A DNA stretch of 64,000 bases from Meandrina meandrites (Eukaryota; Cnidaria; Anthozoa; Scleractinia; Meandrinidae), in assembly GCA_963693305.1 (NCBI GenBank), contig OY855906.1, positions 23,057,289-23,121,288 of the forward strand, given 5' to 3'. Under the pieces are notes generated by a model, which was not told the origin of the DNA, did not search any database, and saw nothing but the letters and a program-made list of their open reading frames with translations. Of this stretch, positions 23,228-34,225 are shown one piece after another (the first letter of the stretch is position 1; each line of letters starts with the position of its first letter). A program made the translations under genes and the position numbers.

Positions 23228-23350
23228 TTTTCCTAGATAAAAAAAAGCCTTTGATACAGTTGACCATGAGATCCTGTTGTCTAAATTAAGTCCTTACAGC
23301 ATATATGGTAATTCACACCAATGGTTCAGGTCATATTTAGAAAACCGCGC
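23228..23350 (+). mobile_element. LINE reverse transcriptase fragment
   Basis: A short stretch reads LDKKKAFDTVDHEILLSKL, the motif A region of a non-LTR RT (FDTVDH), then WFRSYLENRAQNV. It starts and stops abruptly inside the FEN-like pseudogene, so it is an inserted or captured fragment. No other LINE domain is attached. Confidence 0.7.
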
Positions 23351-24353
23351 ACAAAATGTGCTCCATCAATGGTGTTCCATCATATAAAAATTGTTTATCA
23401 GCACCTTATAAATTGCTTTTAAAGACACTATTGTCTCACCCTTCACTTCTTGAACAACATTCCAAGTCGATAAGAAAACCGTCATGGATTAACAAACTAT
23501 GGGGAAGGAAGATGGCAAAGAAACCTCCGCCGACCCTGACCATAGAGACTGGCAAAAGTGGATGCGGGAAAGTGGTTCACAAACCGAAGAAGCTCGGCTT
23601 GGACATAATGGTGGAGGGTGGCATTATTGGCGCTGGGTCTGTCAATGGTGTACTACAAGGAAAGCATTTCAACTGAGCAGTATGCATCCATAAGGTATTT
23701 CAAACCTAGCTTTATACATGTCAAATAAAATTTAACCACATAAAATTTCACATTGTTTTGTAATATGTTTCATTTCAAGTTACTAGAAAATAACACACAG
23801 ATGACAACTTTACTGACCACAGAGCATGTTTGACAACGACCTTTCTTTTATGATCAAGTCTCACAGTTTAGGAAATACTCTTACATAATATTTATACTGT
23901 TTCTAGCTTTTGAATTTTTAGATCATCTTTGAAGCAATGGCAGAGGTTTAAAAAGTGGCAATTGTAGATGTCCGAAACTGTGTCCATCAACGGTTGAAAA
24001 TCTTTTACAGCTTCCCGAATTCAAGAGAATTTGCACTTCACCCAAAAGGTACTCAAAAGTAGATAATGGTCCCTTGTAGTTTTTTTTTTTGGAACAGTTA
24101 TATAGAGATGGTTGCTTTGCTTCCATGGTTCGTTGTGTATGATCACACAAATTACTTGCGTTATCTTCTGATATAATTGACGCACATGGTCAACTTTCAA
24201 ATGGGGAGTTTGGTGTGTAACAAGCAGAGTGACATGGTTTTTCCATAGTGCCTGTTGATCAGACCATTGTGCAGATATTGAATAGGAACACCAAAGCCAA
24301 AGGTGGAATTATAGGTTTTAGTTTAAAGTCAGACTCCAGATGAGAATTGCAAG
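23351..24353. other. Degenerate stretch inside the FEN-like pseudogene
   Basis: Frames at 23356-23676 and 23499-23693 (plus) overlap, and part of them probably belongs to the same broken gene (VLQGKHFN near 23655). 23700-24290 holds no frame I can support; the 23923-24150 minus frame lacks motifs. Confidence 0.35.
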
Positions 24354-25795
24354 GTGAACATCAGAGACTTGCTTGCACACAAACTGGGCCCACTACCTTG
24401 GTCTTTAGCAGCACTTGATGGGTCACTCGCAAAGACAAAGAAAGCTGTTTTGCCAAAGCTGCTGGAGAAAAATGTTCTAGTGTTGCCCTCTTTACCAGTT
24501 TCTACATGTGCCATCATTGACACCATGGCTGTGATTCAGGCAATGACAAGTGTACCAGACAAATTCAGTGCATTAGCTGAAACAGTTTTTGATAGAATCG
24601 TTTCATTAGCAGGAAACAATGCAACAAGAATTGACTTTGTTGGGGATCAGTACCCCGTAATTTCAATCAAAAATGCTGAAAGAAGCAAACGTAGTCAAGA
24701 TGGACAGATTGTTGTGGAGATTAGTAGCTCACAGCAATGTTGCCCACAACAGTGGAAGAAATTTATGAGCAGTGGGAAGAACAAGACTTGCCTGGTTCAA
24801 TTTCTCCCTTGTGAATGGGCAAGAGATGCGTATTCTTACAAGCTAGGAGGACATGCTGTGTATGTCACACAGGGCTCATTGTGACAAGACTCACGGCAAG
24901 TGATGGTTGTGTGCTGTCAACAGCAGTCCCAGAACTTTTTATCCAGCAAGAACAGACAGATACTAGGATGTTTTTGTATGCACTGCATGTATCCCACAAT
25001 GGCCATCAACAATTGAGTATTTACTCTTCTGATGCAGACGTGAAAGGGCTGGAATGCCATCATCAAACAAACATGCCAGCAAGAATTGCCATCATAAGTG
25101 GTACTCACAATCATTCTTTAATTGTGAACATTAGCAGTGTTTGCAATCAGTTAGGGGTGGAAGTATGTAAAGTACTTCCTGGCCTTCATTCACTTACTGA
25201 CTGCGATTCGGTTAGTGCCTTCTCCGGCAAAGAGAAAACAAAAGATTATAAGTTAGTGAGAACAAACAACTGGGAGAACTAGTTTTTCCCCTTGGCCACA
25301 ATGTACCTGTGAGGGATGAAGATTCAGCAGATGTTGAAGAATTTGTGTGCTGTTTGTATGGAAAGGCAGGAAAAGATGTTGATGAAGTTAGATACAACTT
25401 ATTCTCCAAAATGAAGAATGTACAGTCGCACCACCTCCCACCAATGAAGTCTGCCCTCAAAAAACATAGACAGCACACAAACTATCAGGCTTATATTTGG
25501 AGGAATGCTTTGGAGGCAATACCGACAGCCCACAGTCCAGTTGTTAAAGGACCAGGAACTGAACATCGATTGGACAGACCAAGCTCCAGCACCTGAGGCA
25601 GTGATGGAGCTGGTTTGTTGTGGCTGCATGGGACAGTGCTGTGGCCTGCACTGTTTCTGTGCAAGAAGTGGTATGCCTTGCAGCCATGCATGTCTTTGCG
25701 AGGACAGTAGTTGCACCAACAGGTCAAGCAAGGAGGACATCGACGGAGATGACAATGACTCTGAGGAATACTGTATTTTGATGAATTTTATCATT
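24354..25795 (+). pseudogene. XPG/FEN1-like nuclease core with CXC domain, decayed
   Basis: Successive frames (24354-24884, about 24890-25282, 25300-25600, 25590-25795) follow one protein broken by frameshifts. Motifs in order: CAIIDTMAVIQ, DFVGDQYPVISIKNAERSKR, QEQTDTRMFLYALH, SSDADV, LTDCDSVSAFSGKEK, then FVCCLYGK, YNLFSKM, LPPMKSALKKH, NYQAYIWR and a Cys-rich end CGCMGQCCGLHCFC...CSHACLCEDSSC. The spacing of the acidic residues and the SIK-x-x-ER-x-x-R and CD-x-x-SAFSGK blocks resembles the XPG/FEN1 N, I and helix-two-turn-helix regions. The Cys-rich end resembles tesmin/TSO1 CXC domains. The nuclease reading is my inference, not an established annotation. Confidence 0.55.
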
Positions 25796-25869
25796 CGCAG
25801 GGTCATCCTAATCATGCTGATTATGGAATGCACACATTTAAAACGTTTCTTGATATTTCAATGAGTTTA

Positions 25870-26039
25870 GCAAGATAATTGAATTATGGCAATAAAGAAC
25901 AAAAGTTTTCAATAACCCTGCCTAGCAACCTTTGCCATATTGGCATAACTGGTACAAAAACAACCATATTATTCTGGCATAATATATTTATTTCATAACT
26001 GCTGTACTTGCTGGATATCACCATGTGCGTACTCCACAG
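25870..26039. other. Short spacer
   Basis: No feature seen. Confidence 0.4.
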
Positions 26040-26465
26040 TATGTATGTAAACAAATGGCTGCTAAGGTACTAAACATCTCAAAATTCTCAAAAGTAGTTT
26101 TGTTCGTACATCACTTCCGCTTATAAGTCTTCATTGCGCTATTTCAGTCTTTAAAAACATGACCATTTAAATTCCATTCCAAATTCCTAATGTCAGGATT
26201 TTAAGTGTCTTTGTTTCATTAAATAGGCCTTAGCAATGGTCTCTATGGGGACAGCTTATTGATTAAATAGCACCATGCATAAAAGAGTACGATTGATTGT
26301 TTAAGTCCTCCAAATTTAATAAAGGTTGGTGTAATGTAGAAATAGATATCAGCATTCATATATAATACCGATCTGATGTCTCAAATTTATCCCCACCCAC
26401 CCCCTATTAAAAATACCTCATTTTCTTTGTTAAGCTCCATTTTCGCAGCTAGAAACAAGTTGAAT
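26040..26465 (-). repeat. Dispersed repeat, copy B (inverted relative to 11915-12355)
   Basis: The reverse complement of this block follows 11915-12355 from TTCAACTTGTTTC to CATTTGTTTACAT, with clear divergence but the same order of landmarks. It ends just before a GC-rich foldback remnant and the 5' end of the large LINE. Confidence 0.65.
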
Positions 26466-26469
26466 ACCA

Positions 26470-26575
26470 TAAAATTCCAGTTATAAGCCTCCCCGCTTAT
26501 AAGCCCCCCCGGGTTATAGGCCCATCTAACTGGAAACAAAAAAAATACATCCAGTTATAAGCCCCCCATCTAACT
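26470..26575. repeat. TTATAAGCCCCCC motif cluster (element remnant)
   Basis: CCAGTTATAAGCC(T/C)CCCC occurs three times within 100 bases, twice with a CATCTAACTG flank. It resembles repeated ends of a small DNA element. No complete terminal repeat pair was found. Confidence 0.5.
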
Positions 26576-26626
26576 GAATAGTGCGAACTGTGTTCATATC
26601 ACTGCATACATGAAGTCAGCGGCGCA

Positions 26627-28672
26627 ATGGCTGCTAGTCATAATTTTGCCTGCTCCGCCATAGTTTATTTATTTCTGTTCTGTTGTTTTATTCGCTCTTC
26701 ACTGTATCCAAACACGCTCCTTTGCTGTTCATCTTATTCTTTCGATGATGCTGGTGTTACAAAGATCACTGATGAAGGAGATTTATATCGTGCAAGTTGC
26801 CTGTTGTCGATGCATTCGACCCGCCATCTTGGATCATCTTCGACACGATCGCATCGCTACTTCACTTCACAGATATCTTATACACCAAACTCTGTTTCTA
26901 CATTTAACCTAACGCGCCTTAGCTTAACAACTAGTGGCGACATCAACCCGAACCCTGGTCCACCCATTATGTCCTTTACAACAAATCGTCGAGCCGTGCA
27001 ACATCGAGGCCATCATCACATCGACCGTTCCAACCTTGTGCAGATCAACTGTGTATCTGATCTCCATTTGAGAACATCGGCCACTCATCTGACTATGTGC
27101 ATGCTAAATGTTCGCTCTATTGTGAACAAATCTGCACTGTTTGTTGATTATATCAACGAATGCAAGGCTGACTTATTTGCAATAACTGAAACCTGGTTAT
27201 CGGATAACGACTCTGCTGTCTGCTACAAGATAACTCCACCTGGCTACAAACTGTTCCACTGCCCTAGAAGTGATCGTAGAGGCGGTGGTATGGCCCTTTT
27301 GTTTAAGGATAACATTAAAGTGCCCCTGTGATCAAATTTTCGATTTGTATTTTTTTACATGTTGGTGTACAACTAGACGTCCTTATTCATCTTGCCAAAT
27401 TTCAATCCATTACGAACATCAGAAGTCATTTTATTTTAACATTTAATTCCGAAAATTTACGGCCGCCATTACAAAAACCTGTTCCAAGGTTTGGTTGCGA
27501 AGGGGGGAAAGTGACGTCAAAGGCTCAAACATACCTCACGGGTTGAAATTTTAATAACAATCAGCATAGAAAATTGCACGAAGAACACATCCAAAGTTTT
27601 TGTTCCTTTTCGCGTGATTTTGAACACTTATTGTTATTCTCATTTCAACCCGTGAGGTATTTTTGAGCCTTTGACGTCACTTTCTCTCATTTGCAACCAA
27701 GGCTTGGAACAAGGTTGATTAATGGCGGCCGTAAATTCTCTGAATTAAATGTTAAAACAAAATGAATTCTGATGTTCATAATGGATTGAAATTTGGCAAG
27801 GTGAGTAAGAAAGTCTAATAGGACACGAAAATGTAAAAAAATGAAACTCAAAAATTTGATCACAGGGGCACTTTAATGTTTGCAAGCTGGAATCTGGCTC
27901 AAGGATTTCTTTTGAATTTTCTGAGTACCTTGTCTGCTCTGGCTCCTTGCGCATTCAACTTGTAATTATCTATCGACCGCCGTATTCTATTAATCATCCT
28001 GTGACTGTAAACAGTTTTATAGACGAATTTTCAGAATACCTGGAATCTGTTATACTATCTAACGATCCTCTCTGTCTAACTGACGATTTTAACATCCATG
28101 TTGATGATCACAATGACCCTGCTGCTTGTCGTTTCTTGGATTTATTAGAGTCAATGTCCTTATCTCAACATGTGACGGAACCAACACATGAACTCGGCCA
28201 TACACTGGATCTGGTAATTACTCAGAAGTCAGACAACCTTATAAGCAGTCGACCCGCGTCTGACATCTTATTTTCAGATCATTTAGCACTACTATTCAAA
28301 CTGAAAACAGCTCGACCACCTCTCAAAGTTGACTGTGTCTCATTTAGGAAGCTGCCATCAATTGATAAGGATGCATTTAAGGATGACATTTGTAACAGCG
28401 AACTTTTTCAAATGAATATTGATGATCCTGATGAGCTTGCTGCCTTATTTGACAATACACTGCGTTCCCTGCTGGATCGTCACGCTCCTGTTAAGCATAA
28501 GAATGTTACCATTCGACCTTGTGTTCCATGGATGAATGACGAAATTATATTGGCTAAACGACAAAGGAGGAAAGCTGAAAGGAAATGGAGAGCTTCTAAA
28601 GCACATATCGATTTACTGTCTTACCGTACCATGAGAAATCGAGTGATGTTTTTTGATGAACAAGGCTCGTAG
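26627..28672 (+). pseudogene. LINE ORF2 N-terminus: signal peptide, 2A-like motif, endonuclease
   Basis: The frame from ATG 26627 begins with a hydrophobic segment (residues about 8-30, IVYLFLFCCFIR) that looks like a signal peptide. At about residue 106 is SGDINPNPGP, a 2A-like ribosome-skipping motif (D-I-x-x-N-P-G-P). The APE-type endonuclease follows: MLNVRSIVNKS, DLFAITETWLSD, RRGGGMALLF. There a MITE at 27319-27872 breaks the frame. It resumes with LRIQLVIIYRPP, TDDFNIHVDD, THELGHTLDLVI and FSDHLALLFKL. The frame ends at 28672 because of a one-base shift in a T6 run (28649-28654). N-terminal 2A motifs are known in some CR1/L2-like LINEs. Confidence 0.85.
27319..27872. mobile_element. 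Foldback MITE with TTAA target duplication
   Basis: The termini AGTGCCCCTGTGATCAAATTTT and its reverse complement are exact. TTAA occurs on both sides (27315-27318 and 27873-27876), the duplication used by piggyBac- and Kolobok-type transposases. Most of the 554 bp folds back (GGCCGCCATT, TGACGTCAAAGGCTCAAA and CCTCACGGGTTGAAAT appear in both orientations). It lies inside the endonuclease frame of a LINE, and precise removal would leave that frame continuous. It has no coding capacity of its own. Confidence 0.92.
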
Positions 28673-30512
28673 TGATTACTATACAAGCTTCATAACTGAG
28701 AACAGCACGGACCAGAGGAGATTATTTAGAGCTAGCAAGTCCCTGCTAAACTTATCGAAAGGTTCTGGCCTTCCACTATCTACTAATGATCATCAGTTGG
28801 CTAATGATTTTGGAAAATTCTTCACCCAAAAAATTACTGATATCACGTCTGCTATTACAAACCAGATCTGCCTGCCTGCTACTATCAACGCCACTAGTAC
28901 TGTAACTGCTTCCTGTTTTTCAGAATTTAATCTGCTGTCCGAATCAGAGGTGTTTGACCTAATCACAGCTTCATCTAAGAAGTCTTGTCCTCTTGATCCT
29001 ATTCCAACCAAGCTTCTCACTGAGTACATGGATGTGCTTCTGCCTCCGATCACGAAAATAATTAATCATTCGCTTGATTCTGGCTACCTTCCTCGCACCT
29101 GGAAGTGTGCTCTAGTAAGGCTGCTGTTGAAAAAGGATGGATTACCCCCTGTCTTTAAGAACTACAGACCAGTGAGTAATTTGGCATTTATCTCAAAGCT
29201 AGTTGAGACTGTTGTGGCCAAGCAACTACAGTATTATTTAAATTGTAACAATCTGTTCCCTGTGTTCCAATCAGCCTATCGACAGAACCACAGCACAGAA
29301 ACTGCACTGCTTAAAGTTATGAATGACATTCTCCTTAACATGAACAATCAACGTGTTACTTTGCTAATTCTGCTCGACTTGAGTGCTGTCTTTGATACAG
29401 TTGATCATGACACCATGCTACGTCAAATGGAACACTCATTTGGTATACAAGGAAAAGCTCTCTCCTGGTTTGCGTCCTATTTGTCTGGAAGATCTCAGCA
29501 GATATTGATTAATGAGTCGCAATCTAAGCCTTTCAACCTAGAATGGGGCGTGCCTCAAGGGTCCTGTCTGGGCCCGCTATTGTTCACGTTGTACACAAGT
29601 AAGCTTTTTGAGATCATTAAATCTCATCTGCCCACGATTCACTGTTACGCTGATGATTCTCAAGTTTACACCTCATTTAGTCCGAATGACAGAGCTGAGC
29701 AACTTGCTGTGGTGAGGAGTATGGAAGACTGCATCAGAGACATTCGTTTTTGGATGTTGAATAATAATCTTAAATTAAACGATGACAAGACTGAATTCCT
29801 CATTATTGGTACACCACAACAGCTGGAAAAGCGTGACAATATCAGTATTCATGTGGGTGACTCAGATATCCATCCCGTGCCAATCGCCAGAAATCTTGGT
29901 TCTTGGTTTGATTCTAGGTTGTCCATGGCAACACATATCACAAAAATCTGTGCCTCTTCCTTTTACTATATCTATAATATTCGTCAGATCAGACAGTATC
30001 TTTCACAGCAGTCAACTGAGACTCTCGTCCATGCATTCATAACAAGTCACCTTGACTACTTCAATGGTCTTTTATATGGTCTACCAGATTGCCTGTTAAA
30101 TAAACTGCAACGAGTGCAGAATGCCTGCACCAGACTGATCTTTAAAGAAAAGAAATTTTGCCATGTAACGCCTCTTATTTATGAATTGCACTGGTTACCG
30201 ATTAGATACAGAATCGAGTTTAAAATACTTTTAATTACCTTTAAGATTCTTAATTTTTTAGCGCCTTCTTATTTATCATCCCTTATTTCTCTTAAGCTCC
30301 CCTCCAAATATAATCTAAGGAATTCTAGCGATAATCTTTTACTTAGTTATCCACGTTTTAAATCAAAAGCCACACTAGGTGACCGTTCTTTTACTTGTGC
30401 TGCACCAAAACTTTGGAACGCGCTACCATTTGACATTAGAAGTGCCAGCACTGTTAGTATTTTTAAAACTAAGCTAAAAACACACCTTTTTCGTCATGCA
30501 TTTTTATCATAG
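28653..30512 (+). CDS. LINE ORF2, reverse transcriptase and C-terminal domain
   Basis: A 619-codon frame continues the preceding LINE protein after a one-base shift. It has the linker (NKARSDYYTSFI), the RT region beginning SKKSCPLDPIPTKLL, FKNYRPVSNLAFISKLVE, the catalytic LLILLDLSAVFDTVDH (motif A), GVPQGSCLGP (motif B) and CYADDSQVY (motif C). The C-terminal part ends WNALPFDIRSASTVSIFKTKL...FRHAFL. All catalytic Asp residues are present. Usual full length for such ORF2 proteins is about 900-1000 residues, which this copy reaches together with the upstream frame. The style is CR1/L2-like. It would be near-intact without the MITE and the T-run shift. Confidence 0.9.
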   Translation: MMNKARSDYYTSFITENSTDQRRLFRASKSLLNLSKGSGLPLSTNDHQLANDFGKFFTQKITDITSAITNQICLPATINATSTVTASCFSEFNLLSESEVFDLITASSKKSCPLDPIPTKLLTEYMDVLLPPITKIINHSLDSGYLPRTWKCALVRLLLKKDGLPPVFKNYRPVSNLAFISKLVETVVAKQLQYYLNCNNLFPVFQSAYRQNHSTETALLKVMNDILLNMNNQRVTLLILLDLSAVFDTVDHDTMLRQMEHSFGIQGKALSWFASYLSGRSQQILINESQSKPFNLEWGVPQGSCLGPLLFTLYTSKLFEIIKSHLPTIHCYADDSQVYTSFSPNDRAEQLAVVRSMEDCIRDIRFWMLNNNLKLNDDKTEFLIIGTPQQLEKRDNISIHVGDSDIHPVPIARNLGSWFDSRLSMATHITKICASSFYYIYNIRQIRQYLSQQSTETLVHAFITSHLDYFNGLLYGLPDCLLNKLQRVQNACTRLIFKEKKFCHVTPLIYELHWLPIRYRIEFKILLITFKILNFLAPSYLSSLISLKLPSKYNLRNSSDNLLLSYPRFKSKATLGDRSFTCAAPKLWNALPFDIRSASTVSIFKTKLKTHLFRHAFLS

Positions 30513-30735
30513 TTGTTTTTAAATTATATTCTACTTTTAATATTTGTAATTTTAGCTCTTTAAAATCATTGTAAGTTTACCTTTAATTGAACTTTTAGCT
30601 TTTTAAATTCATTGTAAGTTTACTTTTAATTGTAATTTTAACTTTTAGCGTTTTTATTCCGTTTTAATTTTGTAATGCGCATTTGAACATTTTATGAAAT
30701 TTGCGCACTATAAATGTTATTACTATTATTACATG
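30513..30735 (+). other. LINE 3' untranslated region and end
   Basis: AT-rich, with an internal duplication (TTTTTAAATTCATTGTAAGTT and TTTAAAATCATTGTAAGTT). It ends TTTGCGCACTATAAATGTTATTACTATTATTAC, a simple-repeat tail typical of CR1/L2-like LINEs. No poly(A). Confidence 0.75.
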
Positions 30736-30916
30736 CTGTTTATTGGAAAAACAGAACAAGTAAAAAGAGCCCAAAAGTGTGAACGAGTGTGATGTATTCA
30801 GCTTCCTGTTTCACAGAATCATTTCAATTTTGTTATGTCATCATGAAAATGACTACTCACTTTTTTGTCAACAATGCAAGTCGAATGAAAACAAATTCAT
30901 AAGGCTGACTTTGTGA

Positions 30917-31210
30917 ATAAAACAAAAGCATTTGGCAATTTTCAGTTGTCATAATTTGCACTTCTGGTTTAGCGGAGTGGCCATTTTGAAAATCCTAAAA
31001 ACACACCAATTCCTTTTCTTTCAGGATGATTCCTGGATCAAATTGATTAGTATGTAGAAACGGTCTTTTACACGAAACTTGATGCTTTTCCAATGCCAAA
31101 ACAAATGCATTTGGCAATTTTTGGTTGTCTTAATTTTCAATTCCAGTTTGGCTGAGTGGCCATTTTTGGAAAACTGTCAAAACATGCCAATTTCTTTTCT
31201 TTCAGGATGG
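30917..31210 (+). repeat. Local tandem duplication, unit about 170 bp
   Basis: GCATTTGGCAATTTT..GTTGTC, GAGTGGCCATTTT and CC(A)ATT(C/T)CTTTTCTTTCAGGATG appear in the same order near 30930-31030 and 31105-31210. Both copies end with a good splice acceptor-like TTCTTTTCTTTCAG. Confidence 0.6.
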
Positions 31211-31355
31211 CTCCATATTTCACATGCCAAATTTTTATCACAATCACATAACCACGTAGCTATTATTTTTCGTTGACAAGGCATCTCCTTCAACGCTTGA
31301 TGTTGATAATTAGAAAATACTGACACAAGGAGGATTCACATCCTACGTGAAGTAA

Positions 31356-31925
31356 AAGACGAGTACATGCAGGCAGAAACTTCAATTAAAGAAGGCAGCA
31401 CAATGGCTGCGCAAATACCCCATGGAATGTATTGTCTGGGCTGTGGCCAAAGCCAGGGTGGATAATAACAAAGAAGAGAGTTCTGATGACACTGAAGAAG
31501 TAGAGCGAGACGTGGCAAAAGACGAAGGCACGCTGCAGGAAACTGAAATGGAGGTTTCAAGACAGCGGTGCCGCTAACTGACCTTTGCACATGAAAGGCC
31601 ACAATACGAAGAGGTAACTGCACGAGATGACAAAAAGCATGACGATTCTGACAACAACGATGAAGCCACTGCTACCTTAAAGATGTCACTGGCACAGACA
31701 TTACCGGGATCACTGCCTTATCGCTACTTTAGTTTCTTGCTGGAATCTTGTCTGCAGCAAAAGAAGGAGAGGATGCGACAGGGAAACGAAAACATCTTCT
31801 CTCCAGGGGTGTCTCTTGATACAAGCTCAGTCGGCTATAGTGCTTCCTTAGACGAGTTTCTAGAGTTTATTCTGTGTCTAAACCTTTCTTGTCTTTTTCT
31901 TGTCAAGCTAGCAGCATGTTCATAA
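31356..31925 (+). pseudogene. Unrecognised coding-like fragment
   Basis: One frame is open from 31356 to 31925 except for a single TAA at 31575-31577. It reads LKKAAQWLRKYPMECIVWAV, an acidic stretch (NNKEESSDDTEEVERD), then after the stop TARDDKKHDDSDNNDEA and LPYRYFSFLLESCLQQKKER. The composition (acidic linkers, amphipathic helix) looks more like coding sequence than chance. I do not recognise the family. It lies downstream of two acceptor-like sites at 31030 and 31210. Confidence 0.35.
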
Positions 31926-32880
31926 GCCATTTTCTTAAGAGAGTCCACCAGCTCTGAGTTAACCTGTGGTTTGGTCAAGGAATCCACCAAAAGCCCAACT
32001 TATGTTCCAAACTTGATATTTGAAGGTTAATTAGAAGAAGCCTCGCGATATTCCATGCCAATAACGGCAGCTACACTGTTGTTCAGGAATGATAAGGTGC
32101 TGATTTAACTCTCTTTGCTGGTAAACAATGCTCACATGTGATGTCGTTTTATTTGCCGAATTTGTAGTCCATTTCAGATGAGAACTGTGTGAACAAATAT
32201 ATTTAAAAATCCTTGTAATGTTCTGTAAACACTGTGAAATCGATTTAAATACTGGATATTTTCGCCACCAATATCATGAGGTAAAAACGTCACCGAAAAT
32301 TTGGAACCTTTTGCAAGCAACCGTCTGACTGCTGACCTTTCTGTTACAGAATCTGAATGTGACGTCAAAGTTAATGTGAACATTGTACATATTTCCTAGT
32401 TCAATATTTTGTTTCCACCTTGCTTCATTAGGAAGAAATCAAGAATGTCTGTCATTTGTTCTTTCTATTCACCAGTGAACGGACAATGTGGCCCCAGTAA
32501 AGGAAGATGTGACACTCTCCTTTTGATGGACTGCAATGATGATACCCCAGTGCACCTGACAAGTTGTCATTTATCAAATGAAGATCTGTGGAGAGATAGA
32601 AAGTTAATTTTGGCTTTTGCCGGGTTATTTGGGTGAAAATTTGTCCAAAACATAGGCAAGGCCTTGGAAGATTTTCGTGTCTGCCAAGATCATGTCAGTA
32701 TCCAGGACATACAGGTAAAGTGAAGGCAGTCACTGATAGGCATGTAATGAATTTTCAGAAGGTGAAGGAAATCAACAGCTTGTTTGACAAGAGCGCAGGA
32801 GTAAGATCAAGTAAGTTTCCACCTTATCCTCTAACACACTAATCTACAATAGATTATAGCTCAATATAAATATTCGTGAC
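31926..32880. other. Unassigned stretch
   Basis: No supported gene. A plus frame at 32409-32636 (75 codons, several Cys) and one at 32633-32842 lack recognisable motifs. Confidence 0.35.
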
Positions 32881-32886
32881 ACTTTA

Positions 32887-33150
32887 GGGGAGCAGGGATG
32901 GCGCAGTGGTGAGAACGCTCGCTTGCCACCAATGTGGCCCGGGTTCGATTCCTGGACCCGGCGTCATATGTGTGTTGAGTTTGTTGTTGGTTCTCATCCC
33001 TGCTCCGAGGGTTTTTCTCCGGGTTCTCCGGTTTTCCTCCCTCCACAAAAACCAACACTTCCAAATTCCAATTCGATTGGGAATTCGAGGGCCACAGGTT
33101 TGTCAGTCACGAGACTGTTATGTGCTACCCTCGTTAAACATAGTTGATTT
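32887..33150 (+). mobile_element. tRNA-derived SINE
   Basis: The head GGGAGCAGGGATGGCGCAGTGG...GAACGC (A box) and CCCGGGTTCGATTCCTGG (B box, near 32938) form a tRNA-like promoter. The body contains TTTTTCTCCGGGTTCTCCGG and TTTTCCTCCCTCCACAAAAA, a segment shared by many metazoan SINEs. An AT-rich end lies near 33140-33165. Target duplications were not resolved. The overlapping frames are not genes. Confidence 0.8.
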
Positions 33151-33180
33151 ATTTATTTTACTTTGAGTTGTTTCCAGGTC

Positions 33181-33657
33181 GATTTTAATGTCTTACTCTT
33201 AATTAAATTATCACTGTGTTGTGTTCATAGCAATATGAACATCATGTAGAAAAAAGGACAAAGATAAGATTAAAAAAAGAAAACTTAAAACTTAGCATGT
33301 AAAAGGCGATACCTGCTCTACAATTTAACATCTCTACAATTTAATATCTTTGTATTGAGAAAATGACAGGCTGGAAGCAATCTAAAACAGCTTTGTTTGG
33401 CGACAGGACAGCAGCATACAGGACCAGAAAAGACGGTGTATCATTGTCTATGAAGTACATCAATGAACATAACAGAAGTCTTTCTCATAATAAAGAATGA
33501 AGCAAATGCGATTATCAAGCCAAAATGATGGCGCGAATACAAAAACATGCAGATAGTACACGTGGCACCACGAACAAGACAGACAAGATAAGAAATAGAA
33601 AAATTTCCTTTTATTTGACAACGTACTGTATCCTAATCCAAGGAAACCAGTACGGTA
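33181..33657. other. Unassigned AT-rich stretch
   Basis: No supported feature. The minus frame at 33460-33723 has no motif and runs into the next repeat. Confidence 0.4.
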
Positions 33658-33965
33658 AATGTGACCACACACGGGAAAACGTACACTAACGATTTTCCAT
33701 TTAACGGTTGAAAGCGTTAGCAATCCGTTAGATAGCTGTTAGAACGCTCCCTTGAAAATGTTTATTACGTTAGACAAATTGTTAGGCGTTAGTTTTCAAC
33801 CATTAGAATGGATGGTGTATCCGTTAGGTAATAATTAGCATTCGTTAGCTCAAGTTTGGAAACCGTTAGAACGAGTAGCTTAAGTGTTAGAATGATTCCA
33901 TTTCCGTTACCGTTAAACGGAAAGTAAAATCCGTTAGAACGACAAGCTAAAGCGTTGGAATCCAG
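33658..33965. repeat. Truncated relative of the 1.42-kb CCGTTCGAACGG element
   Basis: It starts TGTGACCACACACGGGAAAACGTACACTAACGATTTTCC, closely matching the terminal repeat of the element at 35242-36660 (TGTGACCTTTCACGCGAAAACGTACACTAAC). Irregular CCGTTAGAACG and CCGTTA motifs follow. The opposite terminus was not found. Confidence 0.6.
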
Positions 33966-34225
33966 CCATTACAGTTTAATGGCAGTTATAATTAACTTAG
34001 AAGGTCAGCAGCAAGCACCTTTCATTGGTTTTCATTGCCGTTTATAGTTAATGCCATCGAAAGTTAACCACTCACTTGAACTCGTTGTTTCAATAAAAAC
34101 TGGCAGCACGGTGGCAAGCAAAGTTGAGTAATTTGGTGTTTTCTATCCAACATCAACACAGTAAAATCACAAAAGCTACTGCAACAAAATCAACAGTTCG
34201 TAAGCAGAATAAACAAACAAATTAT

